A stretch of DNA of 64,000 nucleotides, taken from Penium margaritaceum (lineage: Eukaryota > Streptophyta > Zygnematophyceae > Desmidiales > Peniaceae). Within the stretch, counting starts at the first letter, position 1, and every line of letters begins with the position of its first letter. Below the pieces are notes generated by a model, which saw only the letters and a list, made by a program, of their open reading frames with translations, did not search any database and was not told the origin of the DNA. Position numbers and translations under genes: made by a program. The stretch is taken from NCBI GenBank assembly GCA_023375785.1, contig SZWC01001610.1, forward strand, positions 197,730 through 261,729, given 5' to 3'. Positions 51,992 through 62,296 of this stretch are shown here, in pieces.

Positions 51992-52409
51992 TGTAGTGCG
52001 AGGGTCGGTTTGGTCTTCCCACCTCGCTATAGCAAGGGGATGGTCACAAGCCATTTTACGCTATTGCGAGGATTGGCCAGTGGCCAGCCACCCGCTGGCT
52101 ACCGGCCGACCGGTGGTCAGCTGGCTGGGTGGCCGGCGGCCGATCAAGTGATAGGCCGGCCACCCGCAGGCAAGCCACCAGTCCACGATTGAGCTGGTGC
52201 CTTGATCCGCGACCAACAGGCTGCAAGGGCTTGAGGGCCAATGCCTGTGGCCTCAAGGGCCAAGGCCCTCGTCCTCGCTCTCTCCACCCCACCTCTTCAC
52301 ATGATCGAGGCAAGGGATTGAGAGCGAGAGAGTGATGTGCGAGAGGAATATGAGCACCAGCGCAAAATTTCCGGAAGTGCCTCGCACGAGACCATCTTGT
52401 GTCATCGCA
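51992..52409 (+). repeat. Candidate 5' LTR, family G
   Basis: 418 bp from TGTAGTGCGAGGG to TCATCGCA. Shares with 58903-59320 the start block GAGGG.CGGTTTGG, ATTGCGAGG.TTGG, an interior dense in GGCCGGCC-like palindromes, AGAGCGAG..GTGAGGTGC, and the end CATCGCA. Confidence 0.7.
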
Positions 52410-53960
52410 TAAAAAATGAGACTTGAGTTTGTTTTTTATGAAATTTGAATTTCCTACGTAAAAAATCATGCAAACTCACAAGTTTGAATGAATACCACCC
52501 CTTGTTTGGGACCGCGAATGAGGGGGTGAGGTACAAACAGAAATGGGCCTTTGGGGACTTGAAATGTGCAAGTTTCCTTGCATGGGTCATCAGTGACGAT
52601 TGCCCCGAGAGTAACGGGAGGGGAAAGCCCCTCGAGCGGGCTTTGGGCACCATTCTGCGAACTTCAACGACGACCTAAGTGCACGAGCTAGAGACTCGAC
52701 CCGTTGCCATGGATTTTAGAGCAAGACGACCCCCGCGACCAAGTGTGCAACGGTTCCTAAGGCTACGAGAGATTTAAAACGTCGCGAGCAGTTGTGGTAG
52801 TGGCCTAGACGTCAGAGAGGGATACGAGCTTAAAACTTATAACTTCTAAGCACCGTAAAATGTGTTAGAAAGCTCTTGGGGAGCTCTATTTTTCTTTGTC
52901 AGCTCCTCTTGGCTACATCCACTCCCTTGGGGACTAGGTGTGTTTTTCTTGGACGGGTGGGGAGTGCCCACCTAAAAAAACCATTTTGCCCTCATTTTCA
53001 AGGTTCTCCCTCTTCTTCAACCACAGATACTGGTAGTGCCTTTGTCCAAGACGAGGGACTTTCACGACCCAGGAGAAAAAGAAAAAAGAGGAAGGTGGCA
53101 CTTTGATAGTTTTTTTAGGCCGTCCCATTGCCATGGAGCACAAGGAGGAAACCTCCAAGGAGACGCAAGGTGCACCAAGAGAACTCAGGAAGAGGCCAAG
53201 GAAGGCCAAAAGACAAGAAAAAGAAGTACAAGACATGATTAGTGAGGAAAGAGCATATAGAGGGTACAAAATCCTGGTAAGAGGTGACCCTCGTCCTCCT
53301 CCTCACCCTTTTTCCAACGGTGCTCAAATTCTTGTAGTTTTTCAACTTGTTCTTGCTTTATAATTATAGGATTTCTTAGCTTTATTAGTGCGGTGAGTCA
53401 CGAATTAGGGGTTTGTTTAAAATCCACATGATTATGCGGACTGTGGCAGCATGGAAAAATAGTGTTTTTCTACCACGTGATTGTGCCAACCGTTGCAGCC
53501 CAGAAAGATAGAAATAAAGCTTATAATTGCCTCACCAACCATGAGAGCAAGTCGACTCCGTGATGCGACTTCTCCCTGAGGTCGTGGGGTGACCCTCAGA
53601 AACGATCTTCGCATGCTAGTTGCATGGTGGACGTAATGGCCAGTGTTGGGCCGTCCAAGACCAACGAGGGTGAGCTGGTGACAACCTCACCACAAAACCT
53701 CGGCGGACCTTGGGAGCGGCCGCCGAGGTATAGTTTATCACCCTATGTTCACACACTCCACATTCAGTGTACCAAAATGTGTATTGTTGTATCCATGGAT
53801 TTATCAATAATCGTAGACATAAATGCATGTGACTAGAGCCCACAAGTACATTCCTTGTCAAACATTAAAGGACCAAATGTGTTTGTATGAGATGGAGAAA
53901 TTTCGGTGAACGATCGATGTTCACTTATCTGTTCACTCCCCAACACAAATATTGTACATT
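52410..53960 (+). other. Leader region of family G
   Basis: No intact gene is seen. There is a lysine/arginine-rich open frame around 53036-53260, two related ~40-bp blocks (53420-53460 and 53471-53510, CCACRTGATTRTGC type), and a small hairpin CCTCGGCGG/CCGCCGAGG (53698-53728). The frames do not match a domain I know. Confidence 0.4.
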
Positions 53961-54059
53961 GTTTTAAATATGAGGTCATTGTTTAGATACGTCCCTGTTG
54001 CAAATACGGTAGCCAAACCAAAGGCAACCGTAAAAAAAGGCAATCCTTGTTACACTCGG

Positions 54060-55800
54060 TGACACCAAGAAGCTTACGAAAGCCGAGAAAGTGCTCGACA
54101 AGCACGCCGATGTGAACGTGGACGACCCCCATGCGATGGAAGATGCACTTGAGGAGGACCACTAGATGTGACAAAGAGCACGACCCCAACAATGGCATTG
54201 GCGATGAGGATCACAATCACCGCCATCTTGTGCAACAAAGTCAAGCCAATCTCTAAAGAAGGGCAAGATTTTCACTGGATTGCCCAAAGCTGCTAGCAGC
54301 ATCGAGACTGTCGAGCAACAAAGGCACCAAAAGAAACCACTTGTGAAGTTTTTGCGAGAACGAGCTAGACAATATCACCGTGAAGGCAATCCCCAATGAC
54401 CGTCGAAGGCTTCCTGATGTGGCTGCTTAGGCGGTGGGCCGACTCAAGATCAACATTGATGGCGGAGGTGCGGCACCACCGGGAGGAGTGGGGTAGACCC
54501 TCCTTCCAATGATGTGGCTACGGTGGGATAGACCAACATCCACTCGAGCAACGTCGTTGATGAAAGCTTCATCCAAAAGGTGGGACTCCTTGGAGGCGTG
54601 TCCACGAACCGTACCCTCCCAAAGTGGATAAAGGTGCACGGACATCGTGAGGCCTTGTAGGCTATCACTGATGCTCTGACAGCACCAGAGCTCAAGTTTG
54701 CGTTTGCCAACCTGCAGGCCCACATTGTGCAGAGAATCATGGACCTCAACCATGATGAACAGCTGTAGCGCCTGGCTGCTCATGAGGCAAGTCGCTAATG
54801 CGACAACGTCAACAGCGCATTATAGAGAGTGACTCGGGTGTAGATGCCATAGCAATCGTAATGGGCCACATGTGCTAATGCCACCGTCGGTGGCAGCAAT
54901 GACTTGCCTACCTTGACAACTTTGCGGCCACTCATGAACACGTCCTTCCTCCATAGTGTGGAGATCTTTTGGAAGGGCGTGGAGATCATCGACTAGCTGA
55001 ATCGTATGGAGTACATCTTATGTGTCCACAATGCACCACTTGATCAATTGGGCAACCTTGCCATGACACGACATGAGGATAAGCTCTTCAAGTATGTGGT
55101 CAAGGAGTTGGGCACGTAGCAACCACACCTTAAGTGGCAATCCATGCCGTGCGAGGCCTCGTGCGCTATCATGCCCAAGAAGTACACCAAGTGTGAGGAG
55201 GCATAGTGTGTCTTCCACAAGGTCAAGGACTTCAGATCGCTGGATAGCTCGCTCAAAGCCTACTTGAGCAAGTTTACCGCACTTGTGGAGGAAGTCGAAA
55301 ATTCACCGTGGGTCATAGGTACCAAGCCTTCCACTATCCGGAGTGTATGCTATTGGAGTACTTCCATGATGGTCTAGTCAGTTAGAAGCTCAAGGAAAAG
55401 ACCACCACAATGGCAACTGGCCATGCTTGGACAAGCTGGAGGGAGTTTCTTGACTACATGAGCGAAGTGCATTTAATGAACCCAAAGTGCTACTCTGACA
55501 TACGACCAAACGCGCGTGTACAACAAGGGTGTAAAATGCATATGCAAGCTACAGGGACTAGTACGTCGGCCGGACAGCAAGGCAAGGACAAGGGAAAGTA
55601 GCCTACAAAACCCTCTAGCCAAAAGGCTTCTGGACACAAGGCCCCCAAAACAAGCCCCACCGCGACAATGACAAGCTGCAGGCACCACATGAATATCGTA
55701 ACACAACCTTCCATGATGGACTCTGCCAAACCTGCATTCAAGCTGCCCACTTTAGGGCCTGGTGCCCAAAGGCTGCTGGTGGTGGGTAAGGGGTTGTGGC
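54060..55800 (+). pseudogene. gag: gag remnant, family G
   Basis: Many short frames give a Ty3-type Gag pattern: FHKVKDFRSLDSSLKAYLSK with YFHDGL (about 55210-55380), a basic serine-rich linker, and an intact CCHC knuckle CQTCIQAAHFRAWC at 55724-55765 (C-x2-C-x4-H-x4-C). Upstream 54060-55200 has acidic and lysine-rich pieces with TAG stops. Capsid and nucleocapsid role is inferred from the knuckle and position. Confidence 0.65.
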
Positions 55801-56199
55801 ATTGGCGGCAGCATTGGTACCTCGTGGAGATGGTGCAGCATGAGGCCGCAGGCAAGGCCGTGGACAAGGCTGCAATTGCAGTATGGGCCCGGACATGGTA
55901 ACAGACAGGGCTGTGGGACAGGTTTTCCCCACCCGTGTGTGATGTCAATGGGGACCACTCAGGGGAAAGGGTGGATCACGGTGTGGGTTCATGTTTTCAG
56001 ATGAGGATGTGAAAAGAATTTGAGTTTTTGACGAGTTCACTTTTCTCTGTTGTTTCCTCTCCTCTTCGTGATCCTCATTCTACATTTGCTGACCAACATT
56101 GCCCATTAAACCTTGCATCTCCAAACGAGATACATTATCGTACATGCTTATTGGTGACGACCCTGACCATTATGCAAGATCTCCAAGTTTTATGCTTCG

Positions 56200-58595
56200 G
56201 GCTAACGAACCCTTAGACAACATTCGAAGGAGACGTGAACCAAATTTTTGTCAATAAACTTGGCCTGTTTGTCTTAGTTTACCTAGACAACATCATGGTT
56301 TCTTCCAAATCCATGGAAAAGCACATAAAACACCTACATGAAGTCCTCGCAATCCTTTAGAAACAGTGATTCTATGCAAAAGTGAGCAAGTGCAATTTTG
56401 CACAAGATGAACTCAAACACCTTGGACACATAGTCGGCAAGGATAGGATCCGCGTCAAACCACAAAAGGTCCAAGCTGTCATGGACAGGCCACGCCTAAA
56501 AATTACTAGGAATATTTGGTCTTTCCTTGGCCATGGAAACTATTTCCGATGGGTTATCAAAGGGTATTCGACCCTGGTAATGCCTCTAACAAGGCTCGCA
56601 CAAAATGACATAGATTGGGATTGGACTTCTTCTTTCAAGATTGTTTTTCTCAAAGTCAAAGAACTTCTATCCAAAGCGTCCGTCTTAGCTCTACCCGACC
56701 CATCACAATCGTGGCAGGTATTGTGTGATACGTCGGTAGTAGGACTTGGAGAAATACTCATGCAGAATGGTCACCCAGTTGCGTGTGAGATTTGGAAGCT
56801 CATCCTCGTGAAGACGCGGTACACGATTGGAGATCAACAACTCCTTGCGGTACTTCACGCTTTTAAGATGTGGCGTTTCTACCTCGAGGGTTCCAAAGGG
56901 AGTGTGACGGTCATGATCGATTATAACCCAGTGGTATTTTTCCAAATACAACCAAACCTATCAAGACGATAGGTGCGTTGGAGCAAATTCCTGAGCCGAT
57001 TCTTGTTCACATCCAAATAACAGCGAGGACGCATCAATGTGGCCGATCCACTAAGCAGACAGCCTGTGGAAACTAAGGTAACCACGTAGGTCAATGAGTT
57101 CTTTTTTCTGTCCATTGCGACAGCAATAGTGCAAACACCAAATCCTTTTGTGCCTTTGTAGAAACAACCTTGAGGGATTATCCACTACAACGGTTTCGTA
57201 AACATGATCCGGATGTGTTATAGTGTGAAATATTGGTTTCAAGAATCTCAAAATCTAGACAAGGATGGATTGGTGGAAGATGCAAGAATCGTCTGTCATG
57301 GAGAACAAGTTGTGCTGGACTCGGGAGAGCTTTGAGCGAAGATTATCTACTAGTTCCATGACCCATCGGTCCCAGGTTACATGGGACCTTGAAAGACCAG
57401 GAATGTACTCTCAGACCAGTATTGGTGGCTAGGACAGAATTTTGATGTCCGTAAGTATTGCACGACATGCAATTCATGTCTTTGGAATAAGGCTAGTATA
57501 AAAAAGTCTGCTGGAATCCTCCAACAAATTCCCATTTGTGGGACTCCATGGGAGTGCGGCAGTATGGATTTCATTGCTTCAATTCTGGACATGACCCGTG
57601 GCCAAGATGCAAGACTAGTGGTTGTGGAACTTTGGACGAAGATGACACACTTCATTCCTACAACCATTGATGTGAACGCAGAGGAGACCCCTCGTGTCTT
57701 CTTTTATGGTGTCGTAAAGTACCATGGCTTGCCGTTGCACATAATCTCCGATGAAGATAGAAGGATTGCTAGTAAATGGTAACAAACAATGTAGGAGTAC
57801 TTCTGCAATGATGAACAAATATCAATAACGTTTTATCCTCAAACAAACGCAAGAACACAGTGCATGGATTGCACTCTCGAGCACATGCTCCATAACTACG
57901 TGAACCGTGCCATGAATGAGTGGGACCAATTCCCAGCATCGGCAGATTTTGTAGTGAATAACTTGGTGAACAAGTCTACGTAGTTCAAACTATTTGTGTT
58001 GGACAGTGGTTGTCATCCATTGGTGCCCTCTTCATTGGTGAAAAGTGGGAGTATAGGTGGACATGTGCCTTCTCCTCAAGCCTTTGTCGAGTGAATGTAA
58101 TCCTTGTGATAGGAGGCAAAGGGTCACCTTCAAGTCGCTCGGCAATGACAAAAGGCATATGCAGACAAGATTCTCGTTTGACATCGGTGACAAAGTGTTG
58201 AGTAGCACTTTTGGCTGAAGTCGCCAGGCACGTGAAATGTTCTATAAAAGTGAATTGGAAAGTCTTCCATCGTTGCACATGTTCAGCTGGTGGTATACGG
58301 ATTGTTGCTTCTACCAATTATATAGATACATGTATTTCATGTGAGCACGTTGGCTCCATACATGGCAACAGGAACTGTTGAGCCACCATCATCAGTCCTT
58401 ATAGTCAACAGCCAATACGAGGTTTGTTGTCTAATCCAGAACCGAGGTTGTACAATCTTGTCGCAAGTTGTTAGGGAATACCTGGTTAGTTGGGCAGGGT
58501 GTGGATCTGAGCATAACTCATGGGAGTCCAACTCTCACTTGCCCACAAGAGTGGTCAACGAGTACTGGAGCAAGCTAGAAGCTTGCACGTATTGA
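56200..58595 (+). pseudogene. pol: gypsy Pol polyprotein with chromodomain, family G
   Basis: Reverse transcriptase: VYLDNIMVSS (the second catalytic Asp of YLDD is Asn) and KCNFAQDELKHLGHIV (56382 on). RNase H: LPDPSQSWQVLCDTSVVGLG, QLLAVLHAF. Connection ends in VADPLSRQP. Integrase zinc finger: CTTCNSCLWNKA (about 57460-57495). Core: SMDFIASILDM, ISDEDRRIASKW, FYPQTNARTQ, supplying D and D with the last acid unclear. C-terminal chromodomain at about 58470-58580: YLVSWAG, SWESNSHLP, VNEYW. Several TAG/TGA stops, mostly TGG- or CAG-derived. The part of reverse transcriptase before YLDN and the protease are missing or unreadable. Confidence 0.82.
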
Positions 58596-58890
58596 CGCTT
58601 GTCAAGAGGAACCACCTCAACGCAAAAAAAGTGAATAACATTGTTACAGGACGGTATTCATGGAGTGCAATCATAGGAGGTTGGAGACGCCCACCATGGT
58701 TGTCGTGAGGATGCTGCAGGCTAAAGGGTGGAGGCCGCTAGCCATGCAGACCGACAAGCTAAATCTTAGGCCCAAGTGGCATACACGTATTTTTATTCAG
58801 TTGGTGTTTGAAATCTGTTTTTTTTTCACAACGTTGATGACTCACTATCTTACACTCCCACTTGTTCATGAACCGGGACAGTTCATAATA

Positions 58891-58902
58891 AGTGGGGAGG
58901 AG
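58891..58902 (+). other. Polypurine tract, family G
   Basis: AGTGGGGAGGAG directly before the second 418-bp repeat. Confidence 0.7.
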
Positions 58903-59320
58903 TTTAGTGGGAGGGCCGGTTTGGCCCTCCCACATTGCGATAGTGAGGGGGTGTCGCGATCCACCTCTCGCCATTGCGAGGGTTGGTCAGTAGCCAGCCA
59001 ACCGCTTGCTATAAGCTGACTGGCCGGTCACTTGATCGGCCGTCAGCCACCTAGCCTGCCGGTCAAGTGACCGGCAGGCCACCGGCCGGCGAGCCACTAG
59101 CTGCTGATCAAGCTGGTAGCTCGATCGGCAGTCAGGAGGCCATGAGGCCTTAAGGGCTGAGGCCTCTATCATTGAGCCCTCTTCTTTGCTCTCTCCTCCT
59201 CGCCTTGTCAAGGGAGTGAGGCAAGGGGTAGAGAGCGAGGGAGTGAGGTGCAAGAGGAATGCTATCGCTCGTGTGAAATTGCTGGACGTGCCTCACACGG
59301 AAAAATCTTGAACCATCGCA
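58903..59320 (+). repeat. Candidate 3' LTR, family G
   Basis: Same length as 51992-52409. Starts TTTAGTGGGAGGG (the other reads TGTAGTGCGAGGG). Near its start, GTGGGAGGGCC pairs with GGCCCTCCCAC (58907-58933); the other copy has lost this pairing. Ends ACCATCGCA. Confidence 0.7.
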
Positions 59321-60600
59321 AACATTTGAACCCATCACTTTCAACATATCCACCCAAAAAAAATTGTGTAACATACCAGTGTGGTGTTGTGATTGTTCAC
59401 GTACTTGATATGTTGTGCTTATTGGAGAATTTCTTGGATACAGGGTTTTTATATGATAAAAGGCACTTGTTTCCCAGATACCCATACATGCACACTACTA
59501 GGTTGGCATGCCTGCATACGAATTTCTTTACACGGCATATCCAGCTCATTACAGAACTTACACATGATGCCCATGAATGGAGGGTCTGCTCACTGTATAC
59601 ATGGACATACAAAAATAACAATGACATACGGCCATGATATTCCTTTTAAAACCAAGGGGCATAACATGTGTAGTTTTCATTATCCATTTGCATCATTCAA
59701 ACCACGTACGGTTTATTCGGGAATTGTGACGTTATCTCCATAACCATTTGAAGAGGTTGGGGTCTTGGACTGGCTTTGTCATGTTCGCACATACTTGATT
59801 ATGTCATATTGTCATTTAAATGTTTATGGTGTAAGTTTTTAAGTCTCTCTTGAAGGGGATAATCATGTTTTTGTACAAGTACAATACAATGGCATGCACT
59901 GTTTGTCAATGTTATGTAGCAGGCTTGTGTTCGAATCACTCTCTAGTTTGTGTACAGGTACAATATTATGGTTGTTTCACCTTACGTCATACCATGCTTA
60001 AAACGCCAAACTTGGGTATGTCATATTTGTTTTGCCGGACGCTGGATATGCGGTGCCATAATTAGGGTGTTCTATGCATGCCATTCCGAAATTAGTGAAT
60101 TTTAGGTGCGGGCACACCAACTTGAAAATCGGACATGGCGGGTACCTCGTTCAACTATCATACCCCAATGAACTTTGATTTCGACATTAAATAATCTTTT
60201 CATGGTCAATTTTTGACGAAAGGGGTTTTCGTCAAATTAAAAGGTACCACCAAAATAACTCCGGATTTGTTTTGTCGAGTTTAATGCTCTACCCTTATGC
60301 CTTTGCCTAGTTTACAACCGGGTCCTTGGTTTGTTCTGTCTTGCATCCATGTGTTTTTTTCTTAAATTCATGTGCTCGACATAGCTGGAACACGCGGGGA
60401 TGCGTTTTGGTGGATGACAAGGCCACTGAATGCTCCCCACCTCATGTTTGTTGTTCGGTGGAACGACAAACGGAAGCGCACTAAAAACAATCAAACCACA
60501 ATTTTCAATTTGCTCACTGCCTCCAAACAAGATGGTAAACTTTGCTTTATCAACAAAAACACTGCAAACAACCCCCTGTTAAAAAAGGACTAGGATGACT
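59321..60600. other. No recognised gene
   Basis: AT-rich with short open frames. One hairpin, TTTGACGAAA with TTTCGTCAAA (about 60210-60237), 10 bp perfect. AAAGGTACCACC near 60240 recalls AAGGTACCACCC near 47163, a possible trace of a shared old repeat. Confidence 0.45.
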
Positions 60601-61030
60601 ATGGCCTACTATTATGGTGCAATTCTAACAAGCACTAAGAGCTTATAACTTTCTGTTTGCTACACAAGAAGCCTGGAAGAACATTGCTTGCACTACACAA
60701 AGCTTCTAAAAGGAGGGTCACTTCTTTTTCTCCCACCTAGACATCCTAAGATTCAAGGGCCACCGCAACCCAAGACGGACGGGGAATTTAACCCAATTTC
60801 TAGTGTCAAACCCAAAAACCCTACCTCCTGCTTTCAACTGTTTCATTCTGAAACCAAACGAAAAACCCTTAGGACTGGACAAAAGGGAGCATTTCCTACT
60901 TGAAAGAGAATATAAGCTCAAACATATTTTTCATCATCAACTCTATCTCTTTCCCACCGGGAGAAAACTAGAAGAAAAAAATGTTATCAACAAGGTCCAA
61001 CGTGCAGTCCCACGAGAATGGATAGACTAC

Positions 61031-61074
61031 TAGGAGTTGTCTTCCTTCCCCCAAAGGAAGGAAGACAACTCCTA
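61031..61074. repeat. 19-bp perfect inverted repeat
   Basis: 61031-61049 is the exact reverse complement of 61056-61074 (arms begin TAGGAGTTGTCTTCC), loop CCCAAA-like of 6 bases. It is a stable cruciform or hairpin candidate, not followed by a T-run, so not an obvious terminator. Confidence 0.9.
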
Positions 61075-61469
61075 TAAACATGAACTGGGGGTATCACATC
61101 GTACAAAAACTAACTGCCAGCTTTCATTTACAAGCTTCAACCTACCAATGATGGTTTCATTCCCCCACCTTCACAGTCACACCGGTCCTTGACATCGAAC
61201 CCACTGATTTCACCGACACCCCAATCCATGACTTAAGCATATGGACATCAGTACACACCAGGGACAACAAATGTATTGGCCACTGCAATAATGTCTCTAT
61301 GCCATCGTGGCGTATTGATCTCTCAGAAACCCCAAAACCAATGGAAGTCTACCACACCCTCATCGAACAAATGAGTAATCCCGTCACCTACCAAGACAAG
61401 TGGGCAAGGGAAGGTGTTCAAGAACCCAATGACAAGGCCCTGTAAGATATCTTATACTAGAAAATCATC

Positions 61470-62296
61470 CTAGCCAAACCCAAAGACACCCTTCTCAAAA
61501 CTCTCATTCACAGCTTCCGAGTACATTACAGACCATGCTTATTTTCTCACCCTTTTTGAAATAATTTCCCTCTGTGTGGCTTATATAGCGAAGACATTGG
61601 TCATGCCTTTGAATAATGTCCAAAACCCCAAAAGGTACAACACAAACCGAAACAAAGTGTCATCGTAACGTGCCAAGAACATGCTACCGCTTTATTTCTT
61701 TTCCAACATCATCACAAGAACTTTCAACAGTGGAAACTACTATAAGCAATCACCTTTCGTGAAATTTGGAAAACACGTGTCAAATCACCATGAACCAAAG
61801 ACAACCACTACGGAGCCCCACAGCATTACCATGCCTCAACGTCTCAAACTACATTTTAAATGACTTCACAAAAACCCAAATAAAAACTGCTGGCCTTATG
61901 GCTGAGCGACTCTCAACCCCCACCACAATCTGTAACATCGATAAAAAACTATTCCCACCTCACCTTGTTATACACATCAGCTTGAAGCATCTTTGGTACA
62001 ATAAATCTAACACATCGAGGAGCTGAGTATCTCAAAGGACAGGGTAAAACTTGCCTTCAAACCCCCAGCCATAGGGTTACGACCCATGAAAAAGACACTC
62101 TATGGGGAGAGGGTTAGTGGGTAAGAATTGAACATAATCCATGGAGACTAGGTTCTGTGGATACCTAGAGTGGTGCAACATATGTTGCATGGAGAGAAGT
62201 CTTTAAATGAAAGCACTGGAGATTGACCCTTTGTGGTCGTCAAGAGTGTAGCATAGGTTCCTTCACCTTTACGGTTGTCCTAGCCACACACAAAAA
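61470..62296 (+). mobile_element. LINE 3' portion with A-rich tail
   Basis: Broken frames read like the C-terminal zinc-binding end of a LINE ORF2: FPLCGLYSEDIGHAFE followed by a stop and CPKPQK (about 61560-61635), then NIDKKLFPPH (61930 on), which aligns with the ORF end at 46600. The 3' UTR aligns with 46710-46972 (CCATAGGGTTACGACCC, GTGGATACCTAGAGTGG, AGCATAGGTTCC, GCCACACACAAAAAA). The upstream limit is unclear; 60690-61470 may belong to the same element. Confidence 0.6.

Larger units (their letters stand above)
51992..59320 (+). mobile_element. Degenerate Ty3/gypsy chromovirus (family G)
   Basis: Two direct repeats of equal length (418 bp, 51992-52409 and 58903-59320) enclose Gag and Pol remnants in plus orientation. 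A purine tract AGTGGGGAGGAG (58891-58902) sits directly before the second repeat. Pol order reverse transcriptase, RNase H, integrase, then a C-terminal chromodomain, is that of plant chromoviruses. I could not find a tRNA-iMet primer site after the first repeat, and the flanks do not show a matching 5-bp duplication, so old age or rearrangement is likely. Confidence 0.75.

Noticed and set aside
51992-52409. Stand-alone MITE
   Set aside because: The equal-length partner at 58903, the purine tract before it and gypsy coding between them favour LTRs, although the missing primer site leaves some doubt.
53036-53363. Lysine-rich host protein (K/R/E-rich frames)
   Set aside because: Short, overlapping in three frames, inside the family G leader, and without a motif or second copy to support it.
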